Shown: positions 54,729 through 64,000 of the stretch, one piece after another
Numbering within the stretch: position 1 is the first letter of the stretch
Layout: every line of letters starts with the position of its first letter
Assembly: GCA_015499995.1 (NCBI GenBank)
Contig: JADNRV010000049.1
Location: forward strand, 186,001 to 250,000
Length of the DNA stretch: 64,000 nt
Reading direction: 5' to 3'
From: Flammula alnicola
Lineage: Eukaryota; Basidiomycota; Agaricomycetes; Agaricales; Strophariaceae
Position numbers and translations under genes: made by a program
The notes under the pieces: model-generated
Seen by the model: only the letters and a program-made list of their open reading frames with translations
Told to the model about the DNA's origin: nothing
The model's database searches: none

Positions 54729-57700
54729 ATGAACATCGACCAACACTTCTCTCACCCAGAAATCGAGTTCCGGCCGGCGCTAAAATCGAACGAAAAGACT
54801 GGCAGGAAGTATGGTCGTGCGACTCGTCTGGACCTTCTAGAGGTCTATCCACATCGAGTGATCTGGAAGCCAAGGCTTGATCATTCGTCACTTTTGCATC
54901 ACTTCCGAGTGAGATATCTACGCTGTGTATCCTATTCCTTTCGCAATAACCCCACACGAATAGAAGGAGGATGTTCTGGATACAGAGAAACCACAACCGT
55001 TGCGGATATTGTGAGTAACCCAATCATGATATTCTTCAAGTTCTTCTACTAATTCCTAGCGAATTTGTCTTTCAGCTTCGTTGACGATTTGGATATTCAA
55101 AGCTCGGATGCTGGGAAACTTGACCCTTCTCTGGAGGTTAATTCAACAGCGTATTGGATGCGGCAACATCTCGGGGTATCTCCACTATTTTTCAACTGCA
55201 TTCTGTCCCCCCGATTCTTTGAAATAGGGAATACATCCCTCGTTCGCAGAGAGAATGGAAAACGCGTGGCGCTAGGTTCGTCTCTGCATGTTGTCTATGT
55301 GCGTTTCAGTGAAGCTCACCGGTGTAACTCTCGTACTTTCAGATGGACTGTATAGCTTTACTTCGGGAATTGACATGCCCGTGGTCTATGTGTGGTTCTC
55401 GCACAGCCTGATCCGAGGTCGATCCTCAACTTATGTGATACATCAGTGTCCTGAGAATGCGAAAAAAACTCTTCTCTCGTACGCGCAACGGAAAAGTCAT
55501 TTTCCGATGCTGCTTAGACCTATGGCTGTCGATGCCTTTCTTCACGAAGACTGTCGCCACGAATGGGGACAGCAACTCTTTTACCCACGAAACTTCCTTC
55601 TTGGCTATGTATGACGTCCAAGATTATCTGTTAAGAGAAATATTCGCTTAAGTTGCTTTCTGATAGGAAAACACGCGCATCTCAGAGTTTACCCCTGTCG
55701 CGACAGCACAAGCGGTGGAGAACCTCCATACCCTTAGCAAGCAACTTCATACCATTCGGGAACATCTTATTGATCTATTGGAGCGCCTTGAATACCTCAA
55801 GGCAGTCCACCAACACCTTATGGATTTGTCTGCTAGCATCCGTACAGATAACGACGATATCGACTCCGTCCCGGACTCGTTGAACTACCTGCTGTCGAAG
55901 ACAAACATCTTGAAACGCTGGGCTGGGAACTACTCTGACCGCACGGGAATTCGCATCAACCTCCTTTTCAACCTCTCAACTCAGGCTGACAATCGCACAA
56001 ACCTGGATATTGCCAAGCTCACCTCCAAGATCGCTGTTTCTACACAGCGTGATAGCTCTTCGATGATTACGTTGGTTTTCTTCTTCACCTCCAAGTGTAC
56101 TGAGTTTTGATAATTTTGGTGTCTAGAATAGCTGCCGTCACCATGTTCTTCCTTCCTGGCACATTTGTATCAGTAAGTCTTCATTTACCTGGGTACTCGC
56201 TGCAGCTCTCTTACCGGAGCGGCCAGGCTTTATTTAGCATGGTCTTCTTCAACACAAAACCTGACAACTCATTGAGTGTGGGACCACAGTGGTGGATTTT
56301 CCTTGCCATCACTGTTCCTCTCACCATCAGGAAATCGGGGAAATTCCGATTTAGCAATATGACGATCACGAGCCTGTCACAATATTATAACAACCTGACA
56401 ACAGCTCATAACCAGCTATCTGCTGTCCATAGGATTGCGGTGACATCAGAGATTGGTTGTAATATTCCTTTCGAAATATGAGGCAGTTATAATATGGCAA
56501 GAAGGTTGTAATTACATTGTGAGGTGGCTACCGGGTTCATAGGGAAATCACAGATTTCATGTCAGACGTTGAATGGTTCACCACCCATTGTGATGATGAT
56601 ACAGGATTGTAGACCAGATATAACATGGGTATAAGCTGGCAAACAAGTCACATTTCATTCCAAAGAGGAGATATCTTTTCAACCGGAAAATGAAACAATG
56701 TCATTGAAACTTGTGAGTGCGAGATGCGAAATAAATATGCTAAGGTAAAGTGTAAGCATAATTAAATCATCAAAAGTCCTCCCCATCAGACGGGTCTTCG
56801 TTGCTGCGGCGAACAGAATCCTCGTCATCCTCGTCCTCATGGGTATTGGGAGGGCGAGAGTTAGAGAGAAGACGGCACGCCCTGTGAGCAATGAGTTGTG
56901 ATACTTACGCAAGTACTGTAAATGCATTACACGGCAATACATGATATATTTTAAAGGTTGACACGAGCGCGAGGGCAAATGTTGCTGTGGCGGGTGTGGC
57001 GATCGAAATTTCTTCGAAGTTCATTCAAACTCCGATACACGTGACTTTGTTGATATAAGTTCAATTCGCGTCGTCGACTCGATTTCAACTTGAACTTGTC
57101 CTTTTACCCTCACTATCCCTCTGATACCACTGTCTCCCTCTCTTGAAATTGCCATCAAAGTAGATGCGGCTCATTCCCTTGTATTCCCTGCTGACGCCTT
57201 TCTGTAATAGATTCCTAGCCCACACCGCTGCCTACAGGTCTCTGGTTCGAACGACACCCCATTAGGGCTCTTTACCCGACTGCCAGGATGGATCGCTGGA
57301 ATGAGAATGACATGGGCTGGTGGGTCTTTCGATATGTACAACTTTCCGACTTGGCTGCAGTCTAACCTCGTGATCCTGTTCAACAGTGCCTGACGTCGGT
57401 TGCGAGGGTAAGTAAGTTATTCAACATTTCTTGACTTCGATCTTGTCTGACGCTCTATCGTCTCTCAGGACCAGCTCTCGTTTTGTTCTCATTTCCAAGG
57501 AGTGGAGTCCGACCCAGTTGTATGCTGCCATTCAGGTATGTCATGCTTCGTTTGCTGTAACAGCTATGCTGATCCATTGCTGTTGCTTCAAGTTGCGGGC
57601 TTGCAGGGTTACTTGTATGCAAGCTTTGTCGCTCATCTTTCTGATTCTAGAGGATGCCTTTCATGCTCCTCTCGTCATTGTAAGTGACATGCTGTCCTCT

Positions 57701-58405
57701 CAATAAATGGTTGCCTAGTGATTGCATTTACAGACAAATCATTCCCACTGCATGTCACGAGAAGGCATACGTAGCATGCTGGTACTCTTGAGCTCGAGGT
57801 TGAGGTCCCAGAATTCCGTGCTAACGTGTCGCTCTTTACTATTATCCAATGTATCATCTTACATAGTCAATATATTATTTTTCTGCCTATTTGATTCGAT
57901 ATGAAGCAAGTAATTATAAGTACAATCCAGTTTCTTGTAATGATGTGGACCAACATGAACTCATTGAAAGCTGATACTGCTCTATGAGTATTTTAGAATC
58001 TTATAACCTGTAGATGACCCATGAAAAATATTGCAGCCAGCTCGTCGTCATACCCAGACATGATATCAAATTGCAGTGATGTGCCAATATTATGGTAACC
58101 TCGTGATACATCGTCTGAAATATTAACCGGACCTGCTACTGTCTAGCTATTTCTGGCATTGTGAGTTGATGTATAATATTATAACAAGCTCATAACGCCG
58201 ATGGCACTCTGTAATGCATTTCGTATGCTCATATTGCAAGATGGGAATTTCCACAATTTACTGATGCACCATCGTTGTTTTTGCTGCATGGCTTTTATGG
58301 CAGCGCTACCGCAACAGGGTGGATTCGCGAGACTTGGGCATTGATCGACTCAGGGATATCGAGGCTCAGGTACCTGACAGTGAAAAAGATGCTGTAGCAA
58401 ATTAG
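54729..58405 (+). pseudogene. CorA-like transmembrane protein, tandem copy A, split by a TIR element
   Basis: Starts at the ATG at 54729 (MNIDQHFSHPEIEFRPALK). Exons 54729-54908, 54964-55010, 55076-55275, 55343-55608, 55667-56070, 56127-56172, then an exon from about 56227 that is cut at 56328. Blocks match the gene at 23768: FVDDLDIQSSD, DGLYSFTSGID..VYVWFSHSL, LLRPMAVDAFL, IRINLLFNLSTQADNRTNLDIAKLTSKIAVST, IAAVTMFFLPGTFVS, LFSMVFF and WWIFLAITVPLTI. The last TM helix (VVFAAWLLWQRYRNRV) and tail DSEKDAVAN resume at 58274-58405 in exact register. The insertion adds a 50-residue foreign tail ending at 56481 in place of the second TM helix, so any product is probably membrane-defective. Function of the family is unknown. 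Confidence 0.85.
56329..58266. mobile_element. Non-autonomous TIR DNA transposon (1.94 kb) inside the CorA-like gene
   Basis: Flanked by CACCATC at 56322-56328 and 58267-58273 (7 bp exact, 8 bp with one mismatch). Imperfect terminal inverted repeats extend over about 40 bp: left AGGAAATCGGGGAAATTCCG then GCAATATGA, and right, read as complement, AGTAAATTGTGGAAATTCCC then GCAATATGA. Discounting the element and one target copy joins CTCACCATC to GTTGTT in frame. The interior shows only short ORFs and no transposase. TSD length fits hAT best, but the superfamily is uncertain. Confidence 0.82.
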
Positions 58406-60088
58406 ACTCGAATACGTAGGTTCTTTACGTACCAACTCATGCTCATGGAACAAGATTCTCGATATTCTGAGCTACGATCTACGCGAAAGCATATTAAAGA
58501 TGACTTGGAGGCAAGCACAGCATAAGAAATACACCTGGAGTAATAAAATAGACAAATACGAGTACGAGCCTTAGTCTAGTAGTACTAGCGGTGCTTCTCA
58601 CCGTGTACTAGGCAGTCGAGCTGGCTATGGCAGACGAGTCGATCCCAAAGATGATGGAACCTTGACGAGTCTAATGTTGTAAGGGACAAAACGGGCGACA
58701 GTGAACATGCAAAAATCACGGTTTGTCCCATGCTTTCATAGAAAAATGCAGGTGCATTGTTGCGGAATCAAGTTGAGAGCCACGTTCAGTAGGTTTGGAT
58801 CAAGCCCTTTGTCAGCTGCCGGTGTTTATTTGTATGTAGTTGCTTTCAGCAACACCTGACAAGGGGCTTGCTTCAAAGTGTCACGATTGAGGGGGTTTGG
58901 TCGCTCCCGACGCTTGAAGCCATTTCCGCACGCATTTACCTAGTTATGCGCGCGTTCTTTAGCATAACATACAATAAAACTTATGTACTACTCACAACTT
59001 TTTCAAACAACTTTATCATTGAGCTGTGGGCTGTCTAAGTAGGTGACTTGACCCCATTTCCTTTCCTGCCTTCTTGAGAGGGTAAATTTTAAAATTAGAG
59101 TGTAAGGTTTTGGCAGATTATTTTTTCAGTATACATAACCATGTATTCTGAGTCTGGTGTGAATCTATTGAGTATTGCTGTGGCAAAGCGCTGTATAGTA
59201 GCGATATCGTTTCGCTGACGAGTCACGTGATTGGTCGCGCCCTTTATCGCAAGTGATATCGATGATTTGTCGAAGATCTATAGGTCATAAAAAGACCAGC
59301 CCGATGTCTGACGGCCGTAATAGTGCTTTCAAAGATGAAGAAAATGAAATCTCTCACAGAGAGATTCAAGTAGAGGATGAGAGAGAAAACCAGTTGACAT
59401 TGAAGTTCTTGACAAGTTCTTGCAATTCTGAAGGTCAGAATAAGCAGAAAAGAGGGTATCCCAGGCAGGGTTAACCTGAAGGTTTTGCGAGGACATGATG
59501 GTGTCGAAGAAGTACAATTGCGATGCCTAAATTACCTTGCGTTGAGCATGCGCTTAGTGCGTGGCACGGCGCCAAGTTGCGTACGCCTGAGCGCGCGTAT
59601 GTGACACGCGTGACTCAACTCATCACGGTGAGCTGCTCGGGGAATGGAAACACATATCCGATGGCGGACAATTATGTAACTTAAAACTGAGTATCTAGAC
59701 CTTATAAAACATATAATGCGGGAGTATTGCCCAAGCCCGAAGTGAATTGGTTCAAAACCTGTGATGATAAGTCAAGATTGCGAAATTTCTATGTTTCGGC
59801 CACTCATAATGCTCTGAGGTAGATAATTTGAATGTATTCTCTGTTTTGAGTAGATAGACATATGAGTATATATTTTAGCTACAATCTGTACTTTAAATTG
59901 TGTCTGTGCATTCATTTTTGAGGGAGAGCGACAGGACTAAGTAAACCCGTCATTTTGATGCATGTTGAAGCAAGCCCCTTCTGGCGAAGGAGCCGCTGCT
60001 TGCGCTCGCGACCGGAGCACGTGGGCTTGCTCCGAACCTACACGTTCAGCTGGTGGACGCGTTATTTGCCCAAGTTTGTTCTAAAGTG
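58406..60088. other. Intergenic region, 1.7 kb
   Basis: No gene, RNA or clear repeat recognised. Confidence 0.4.
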
Positions 60089-60097
60089 TACCCCCTC

Positions 60098-60651
60098 AGG
60101 AGGGGGGACTATCCCTATAAATGTCCGATCCTGATGCGTACAGAAATCAGTCATTTTGACCCCCCATGTCCGATATTTATGCGTACATTTTCGACGAAAT
60201 TTGAGTCAAGCTCCGATCCAAACTGAGTACTCAGAATGTCCGTCGGTACAGAGGTCCGATCCGCATGCGTACAGAAACCTTAGTGTCAGGGCATCCCTGG
60301 ACCTACGTACCACCAGACGAAAATTACATTTGAGCTCCTTGTTGAGCTCTCAGCCTTCAACAATTTTCGACACTAGACAAACATCGCATTCACAGGTGTG
60401 CGGGACAAAACTGCAGCAGCCGAGATACCAGCAATGCGCCCAGAGAACATCTGCCAAAAAAATCCTCGTGTTTTGAGGTCCGATCCGAAATGCGTACATT
60501 TTTTCTGAAAAGTAGGTATGTGCGTACGGATTGACAAAAATCCTGTGCTACCCGATCCGGATGCGTACGGAGACGGCCCGTGGGTGGCCTGACAGAAACG
60601 GCCAAAATCGACGATTTTGGATCGGACATTAGCCGGCATAGTCCCCCCTCC
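60098..60651. mobile_element. MULE-like MITE (554 bp) with internal repeats
   Basis: 9-bp direct repeat TACCCCCTC at 60089-60097 and 60652-60660. Terminal inverted repeats of about 33 bp: GGAGGGGGGACTATCCC at the left, and GGAGGGGGGACTATGCC read as complement at the right, both running to ATGTCCGATCC. Inside, a unit GTCCGATCC-n-ATGCGTACA recurs about five times (near 60121, 60168, 60251, 60478 and 60550). No coding capacity. A 9-bp target duplication points to the Mutator-like superfamily. Confidence 0.82.
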
Positions 60652-60942
60652 TACCCCCTCGCGATCCTTGCTTCCAGACACAACGTAGCACAACGTCCAC
60701 CCACAACAATTGCCTAACAAAAGTTGCCCCTGTTCGCCACTTCCACTATCGGAAGCGCTCCGCGATGCCCGCGACGCTAAGCGTGCTCAGTTGACGGACG
60801 CCGACGAGTACCGGCTCAGGAAATTCAAGATTATCCCCCACCGTGTAGCAACCTCCTGCTACTATCCCCTAGGACTTCGGCTTCCAGCTGTACTTCCACG
60901 ATTTATAGGCCACTCCGACGCAGTCTATCTGCAACGTCTCAA

Positions 60943-61679
60943 ATGGCTCCCTCCACTGTTCCCACACCACGTCCTTCGGCCAGCCTAGTGATCGTGAACG
61001 AACGAAACGAAATATTGCTGGTTCATCGGGACCCTAAATCAAGTTCCTTTGGTGGCATGCACATACGCCCATCCAGCAAGGCCTGCTGCTGAACCTAAGA
61101 TGGCAAATATACTAACAAGATTGCTCTGGAGGTCTTTCCCGGAGGAAATTTTGACAAGAAGCAGGACCAGTCTCTGGCCATTACCGCCATCCGCGAAACC
61201 TTTGGTCTACTGATACGGTCTTGGACGAGGCACGCCATGCCATCCACCAGCAGAGGTTGTTGTTCCAGACCTTCCTTGAATCCCAGAATCTCAAGGCCGA
61301 TGGCGGCTCATCGTTGCCCTTCACTCAATGGATCACTCCTGTGGGACCGTGGAAATTGGAAGTTGGTCCTTTTTGGCAGTCAGAGGGGCCTGTATTGAAA
61401 AGGCTGTTCGAATTCAGGAGGTTCCACACCCAGTTTTATACGGTGTTTCTACCAGCGGCGCCTTCATCGGGGTTTTCATCTGGAGCCAAGCAGGAGAGGA
61501 TTCCCAAGCATGGTAAGCTATCCTTGTTCGATATATTCCAGAACTTGGTTTGCTCATATGATGTCATAGACGGTGGCCAGGAGGTTATCGAAGCGTGGTT
61601 CATGCATCCAGGGAAGGCGTTGGAAGAGTACTGCGTCACTGTCCACTCTGCGATAATGATGATCATTAATGATTGCTAA
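60943..61679 (+). pseudogene. Nudix hydrolase (NUDT19-like), degenerate
   Basis: Reads MAPSTVPTPRPSASLVIVNE then ILLVHRDPKSSSFGGMH. The intron after GGMH has lost its GT donor (ATACGCCC). It continues VFPGGNFDKKQDQSLAITAIRETF, after which the Nudix box should give EExG but the sequence jumps to TDTVLDEARHAIHQQRLLF, so the metal-binding glutamates and surrounding residues are deleted. Later exons RFHTQFYTVFLPAAPSSGFSS and DGGQEVIEAWFMHPGKALEE with GT-AG introns are still visible. Upstream in-frame residues RRSLSATSQ could be the end of a mitochondrial presequence. The loss of catalytic residues plus the broken splice site make this a pseudogene. Confidence 0.78.
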
Positions 61680-61917
61680 TGATATTCATTTAATTATTAG
61701 GAGAGCTCATACATATTATATGACATGCTCACAACCCTATCCTTTCCTATGTGCTATTTGTTAGCCATTCGAATGAAAGGTATCCAATTTGCATTGAAGA
61801 TTAAAAGAGTCGCGATGGAGTATTCCGTCGCTGGCATCATTCGATCTGCTTTGGTTTGACCTCGACATAAACGGCGGCGTGACGCCATCATGACAACTGA
61901 GATTATAATGCTTACTT

Positions 61918-62008
61918 TGCTGATTACATCGCCTAAAGGTACCTGTCTTTGAATGACTTGTATTCGCCTGCTCTGCCACAATTCGTACGACTACCCATTC
62001 TCCTCACC
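61918..62008 (+). repeat. Copy of the upstream region of the CorA-like tandem gene, first piece
   Basis: Matches 54435-54526 (shared CTGATTACATCGCCTAAAGG, TATTCGCCTGC, CTGCCACAATTC, CTCACC). The rest of the copied promoter resumes at 63087, after about 1.08 kb of inserted sequence. Confidence 0.8.
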
Positions 62009-63086
62009 GTTTTTCACCGCAACGCTGTCGAGCACCGCAAATATCTGTCGTATATCGGCTATGCCATCTTTGGCAAGATGGCGCATCTCGAATGTGCTCC
62101 GGATCATAAATTGGACGAGGGAGACATGCAAGGTCCTGTTTTTGCTTGGGAGGAGTATATGTTTGTTTCTGACAGTGAGTATTAACTGTTTGCCTGTCAG
62201 TTCTGGGAATTCATGTTTTCACCCGCCCTCAGACGGGGCATTTTACATCAGTGATATCGACAGTAAGGACGATTGCACGTCTGTTGGCTTTAATAATTGC
62301 TCTCTGAAAGCCCTCTTGCGCTACCCATTGGCGCTCCTGTGACGAATACACATGTTGTTTGGCAGATTCCCAAGGAGGAATACGGCCATGACCCCATGTA
62401 CAAAGATCTTCAAGAGTAGCAGCCTGAAGCTTCTCCACAACAACAAGTGCTTGAGAATCCACACCAACACGGATGAATGGCCTTTATCTGTGATCTGGCA
62501 CTTCTACGGAGGCGGCTCTCAAAAGCTGGCTTGATATTCCAGAAGATGAACGAGAGCTTCTTGCCAAACATGCTCAAGAAACTAACGACCATGGGGATAA
62601 TGCTTGCGATGCTCGCTCTGATGAAGACGTTGGCTCTTTGGGCGACGAAAGCGACAACGATAATGAGACCGTCGCAGAAGGGTGTTTCTCTGGGCTGCCT
62701 TGGTCAATTCTTCGAATTTACTGGACTGGATGGCCGCAGGCTATCGAGGAAAATAAAAGAATCCAGATGATTCCCGAACAGGAGCAGTTTACAGCAAAGG
62801 TCGCAGCTGGATGTCCAGCAAATGGGCAACAAATCTGCAACCCCCCTTGTGTCTGCTGTGCTTCGCCATGATTTTCTTTTATTGTCATGCCTACGGTCAT
62901 TTTCTTTAATTTGGATTGAGAGTGGGACGTTGGTCACTGGTGGGAATGACCTCTCTAGCCTTTGGTAATGATCGAGCCTCGCATCCTTTGTTATTTATGT
63001 TGAGTGACTAGACACATCCAGACGATAGCCATTTGTACATGTTTACACAACCTGTTGATCAAGGGCCTATGTGAGCCCTCTCTCTT
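62009..63086 (+). pseudogene. Inserted segment with a degenerate gene fragment of unknown family
   Basis: Present only in the second tandem copy, between CTCACC and CTCTGCGCAGCC. It holds broken coding-like pieces: YAIFGKMAHLECAPDHKLDE...FAWEEYMFVSD, an apparent intron, DGAFYISDIDSKDDCTSVGF, a shifted frame VTNTHVVWQIPKEEYGHDPMY, and an acidic stretch WLDIPEDERELLAKHAQE...DESDNDNETVAE ending near 62871. At least one frameshift and stops separate them. I do not recognise the family and see no terminal repeats. Confidence 0.5.
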
Positions 63087-63270
63087 CTCTGCGCAGCCAT
63101 GCACGTATTGTTTGCGAGTGAAACTAGACGAGCCCATCCTACTAAAGCGTTGGAGTAGTCGTCGGACCGGTCTTCCGTCGCAGGCAGTGCGGGCGTGGTC
63201 ACCGTGCCTGGTCCGAGTCGACATGGCTTGAAGTTCAAGTTGACAGCCACTTCTGAATCATAAACTCACC
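63087..63270 (+). promoter_or_regulatory. Duplicated promoter of CorA-like tandem copy B
   Basis: Closely matches 54546-54728 upstream of copy A (shared TCGTCGGACCGGTCTTCC, TCGCAGGCAGTGCGGGCG, CGACATGG.TTGAAGTTCAA, ACTCACCATGAACAT). Confidence 0.75.
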
Positions 63271-64000
63271 ATGAACATTGACCAATACTTCTCTCACCCA
63301 GAAATCGAGTTCCGGCCAGCACTAAACCGGAGCGAAAAGACTGGCAAGAAGTATAGTCATTCGACTCGTTTGGACCTTCTGGAGGTCTATCTATATCAAG
63401 TGATCTGGGAGCCAAAGCTTGATCATTCGTCGCTTTTGCATCACTTTCGAGTGAGATATCTACGCTGTGTATCCTATTCTTCTCGAAATAACTCCACACG
63501 AACAGAAGGAGGATGATCCGGATACAGAGAAACTACAACCATTGCGGATATTGTGAGTAACCCGATCATGATATGCTTCAAGTCCTTCTGCTAATCACCA
63601 GCGAATTTATCTTTCAGTTTCGTTGACGATTTGGATCTTCAAGCCTCAGACGATGGAAAAAGTGACCCTCTGGAGGTTAATACAACAGCGTATTGGATGC
63701 GGCAACATCTCGGGGTGTCTCCACTATTTTTCAACTGCATTATGTTCCCCCGATTAATTGCCAAAATAGGGAATGCATCCCTCGTTCGCAGAGAGAATGG
63801 AAAGCGCGTGGCGCTAGGTTCGTCTCTGCATGTTGTCCATGTGCATTTCAGTGAAGCTCACCGGTGTATGTAACTCTCGTTCTTTCAGATGGACTGTATC
63901 GCTTTTCTTCGCGAATTAAGGTTCCCGTGGTGACCCATGTGTGGTTCTCGCACAGCCTGATCCAAGGCCGATCCTCAACTTATGTGATACATCAGTGTCC
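63271..64000 (+). CDS. CorA-like transmembrane protein, tandem copy B, truncated by window edge
   Basis: Starts at the ATG at 63271 (MNIDQYFSHPEIEFRPAL). Exons 63271-63450, 63506-63552 and 63618-63817, and a fourth from 63889 running off the window. Lengths of the first three exons (180, 47, 200) equal those of copy A at 54729. Encoded blocks are EDDPDTEKLQPLRIF, FVDDLDLQASDDG, YWMRQHLGVSPLFFNCI, RRENGKRVALG, and DGLYRFSSRIK..VTHVWFSHSLIQGRSSTYVIHQC. No lesion is seen in the part present, so it may be the working copy. The C-terminal membrane region is outside the window. Confidence 0.82.

Noticed and set aside
57225..57275. GGTTCGAACG resembling a tRNA B box
   Set aside because: No A box or cloverleaf at a suitable distance; single short motif expected by chance.

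Overview
This is nuclear DNA of a filamentous basidiomycete, most likely a litter- or wood-decaying Agaricomycete. The reasons are genes split by many short (about 45-80 bp) introns, an AP-1 mu adaptor subunit, a secreted GH7 cellobiohydrolase, a DUF1688 uracil-catabolism gene, a Plavaka-type DNA transposon and a chromodomain Ty3/Gypsy element. Gene models below were assembled by eye from splice signals, reading phase and agreement between paralogs in the window.

Layout. 0-7.4 kb: a tandem family of SET-domain (SMYD-like) genes around apm1: one partial copy on the minus strand at the left edge, a damaged copy, an intact copy, and a relic of the middle of apm1 between the last two that shows how the tandem copy arose. 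7.7-8.0 kb: one small unknown gene. 8.45-18.47 kb: a Gypsy/chromovirus element on the minus strand with 284-bp LTRs that look identical, a 5-bp target duplication, an unusual in-frame third domain (ORF3) and a hAT-like MITE nested inside its coding region. 18.6-19.8 kb: a dead fourth SET paralog. 21.2-22.7 kb: PQ-loop membrane protein. 23.8-25.5 kb: CorA-like membrane protein. 26.2-28.8 kb: sucrose/alpha-glucoside MFS symporter. 30.4-30.9 kb: second hAT-like MITE. 31.4-32.6 kb: 7-TM protein. 33.6-35.8 kb: secreted amidase. 36.5-37.6 kb: histidine-phosphatase-like secreted protein without the catalytic His. 38.4-40.0 kb: DUF1688/Urg3. 42.3-52.6 kb: a GH7 cellobiohydrolase gene cut in two by an 8.9-kb Plavaka element that carries its transposase and a second conserved-looking gene. 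54.7-64.0 kb: two tandem copies of a CorA-like gene (relatives of the 23.8-kb gene). The first is broken near its 3' end by a 1.9-kb terminal-inverted-repeat element and the second runs off the window. A MULE-like MITE and a Nudix pseudogene lie between them.

Overall this is a gene-poor, transposon-rich accessory region. At least five different insertions can be read with their target-site duplications, and three of them sit inside other coding sequences. Several genes also carry isolated 1-nt deletions next to short homopolymers, including the normally essential apm1. This argues that part of the 'pseudogenisation' may be consensus error in the assembly, and it should be settled before any of these genes is declared dead.
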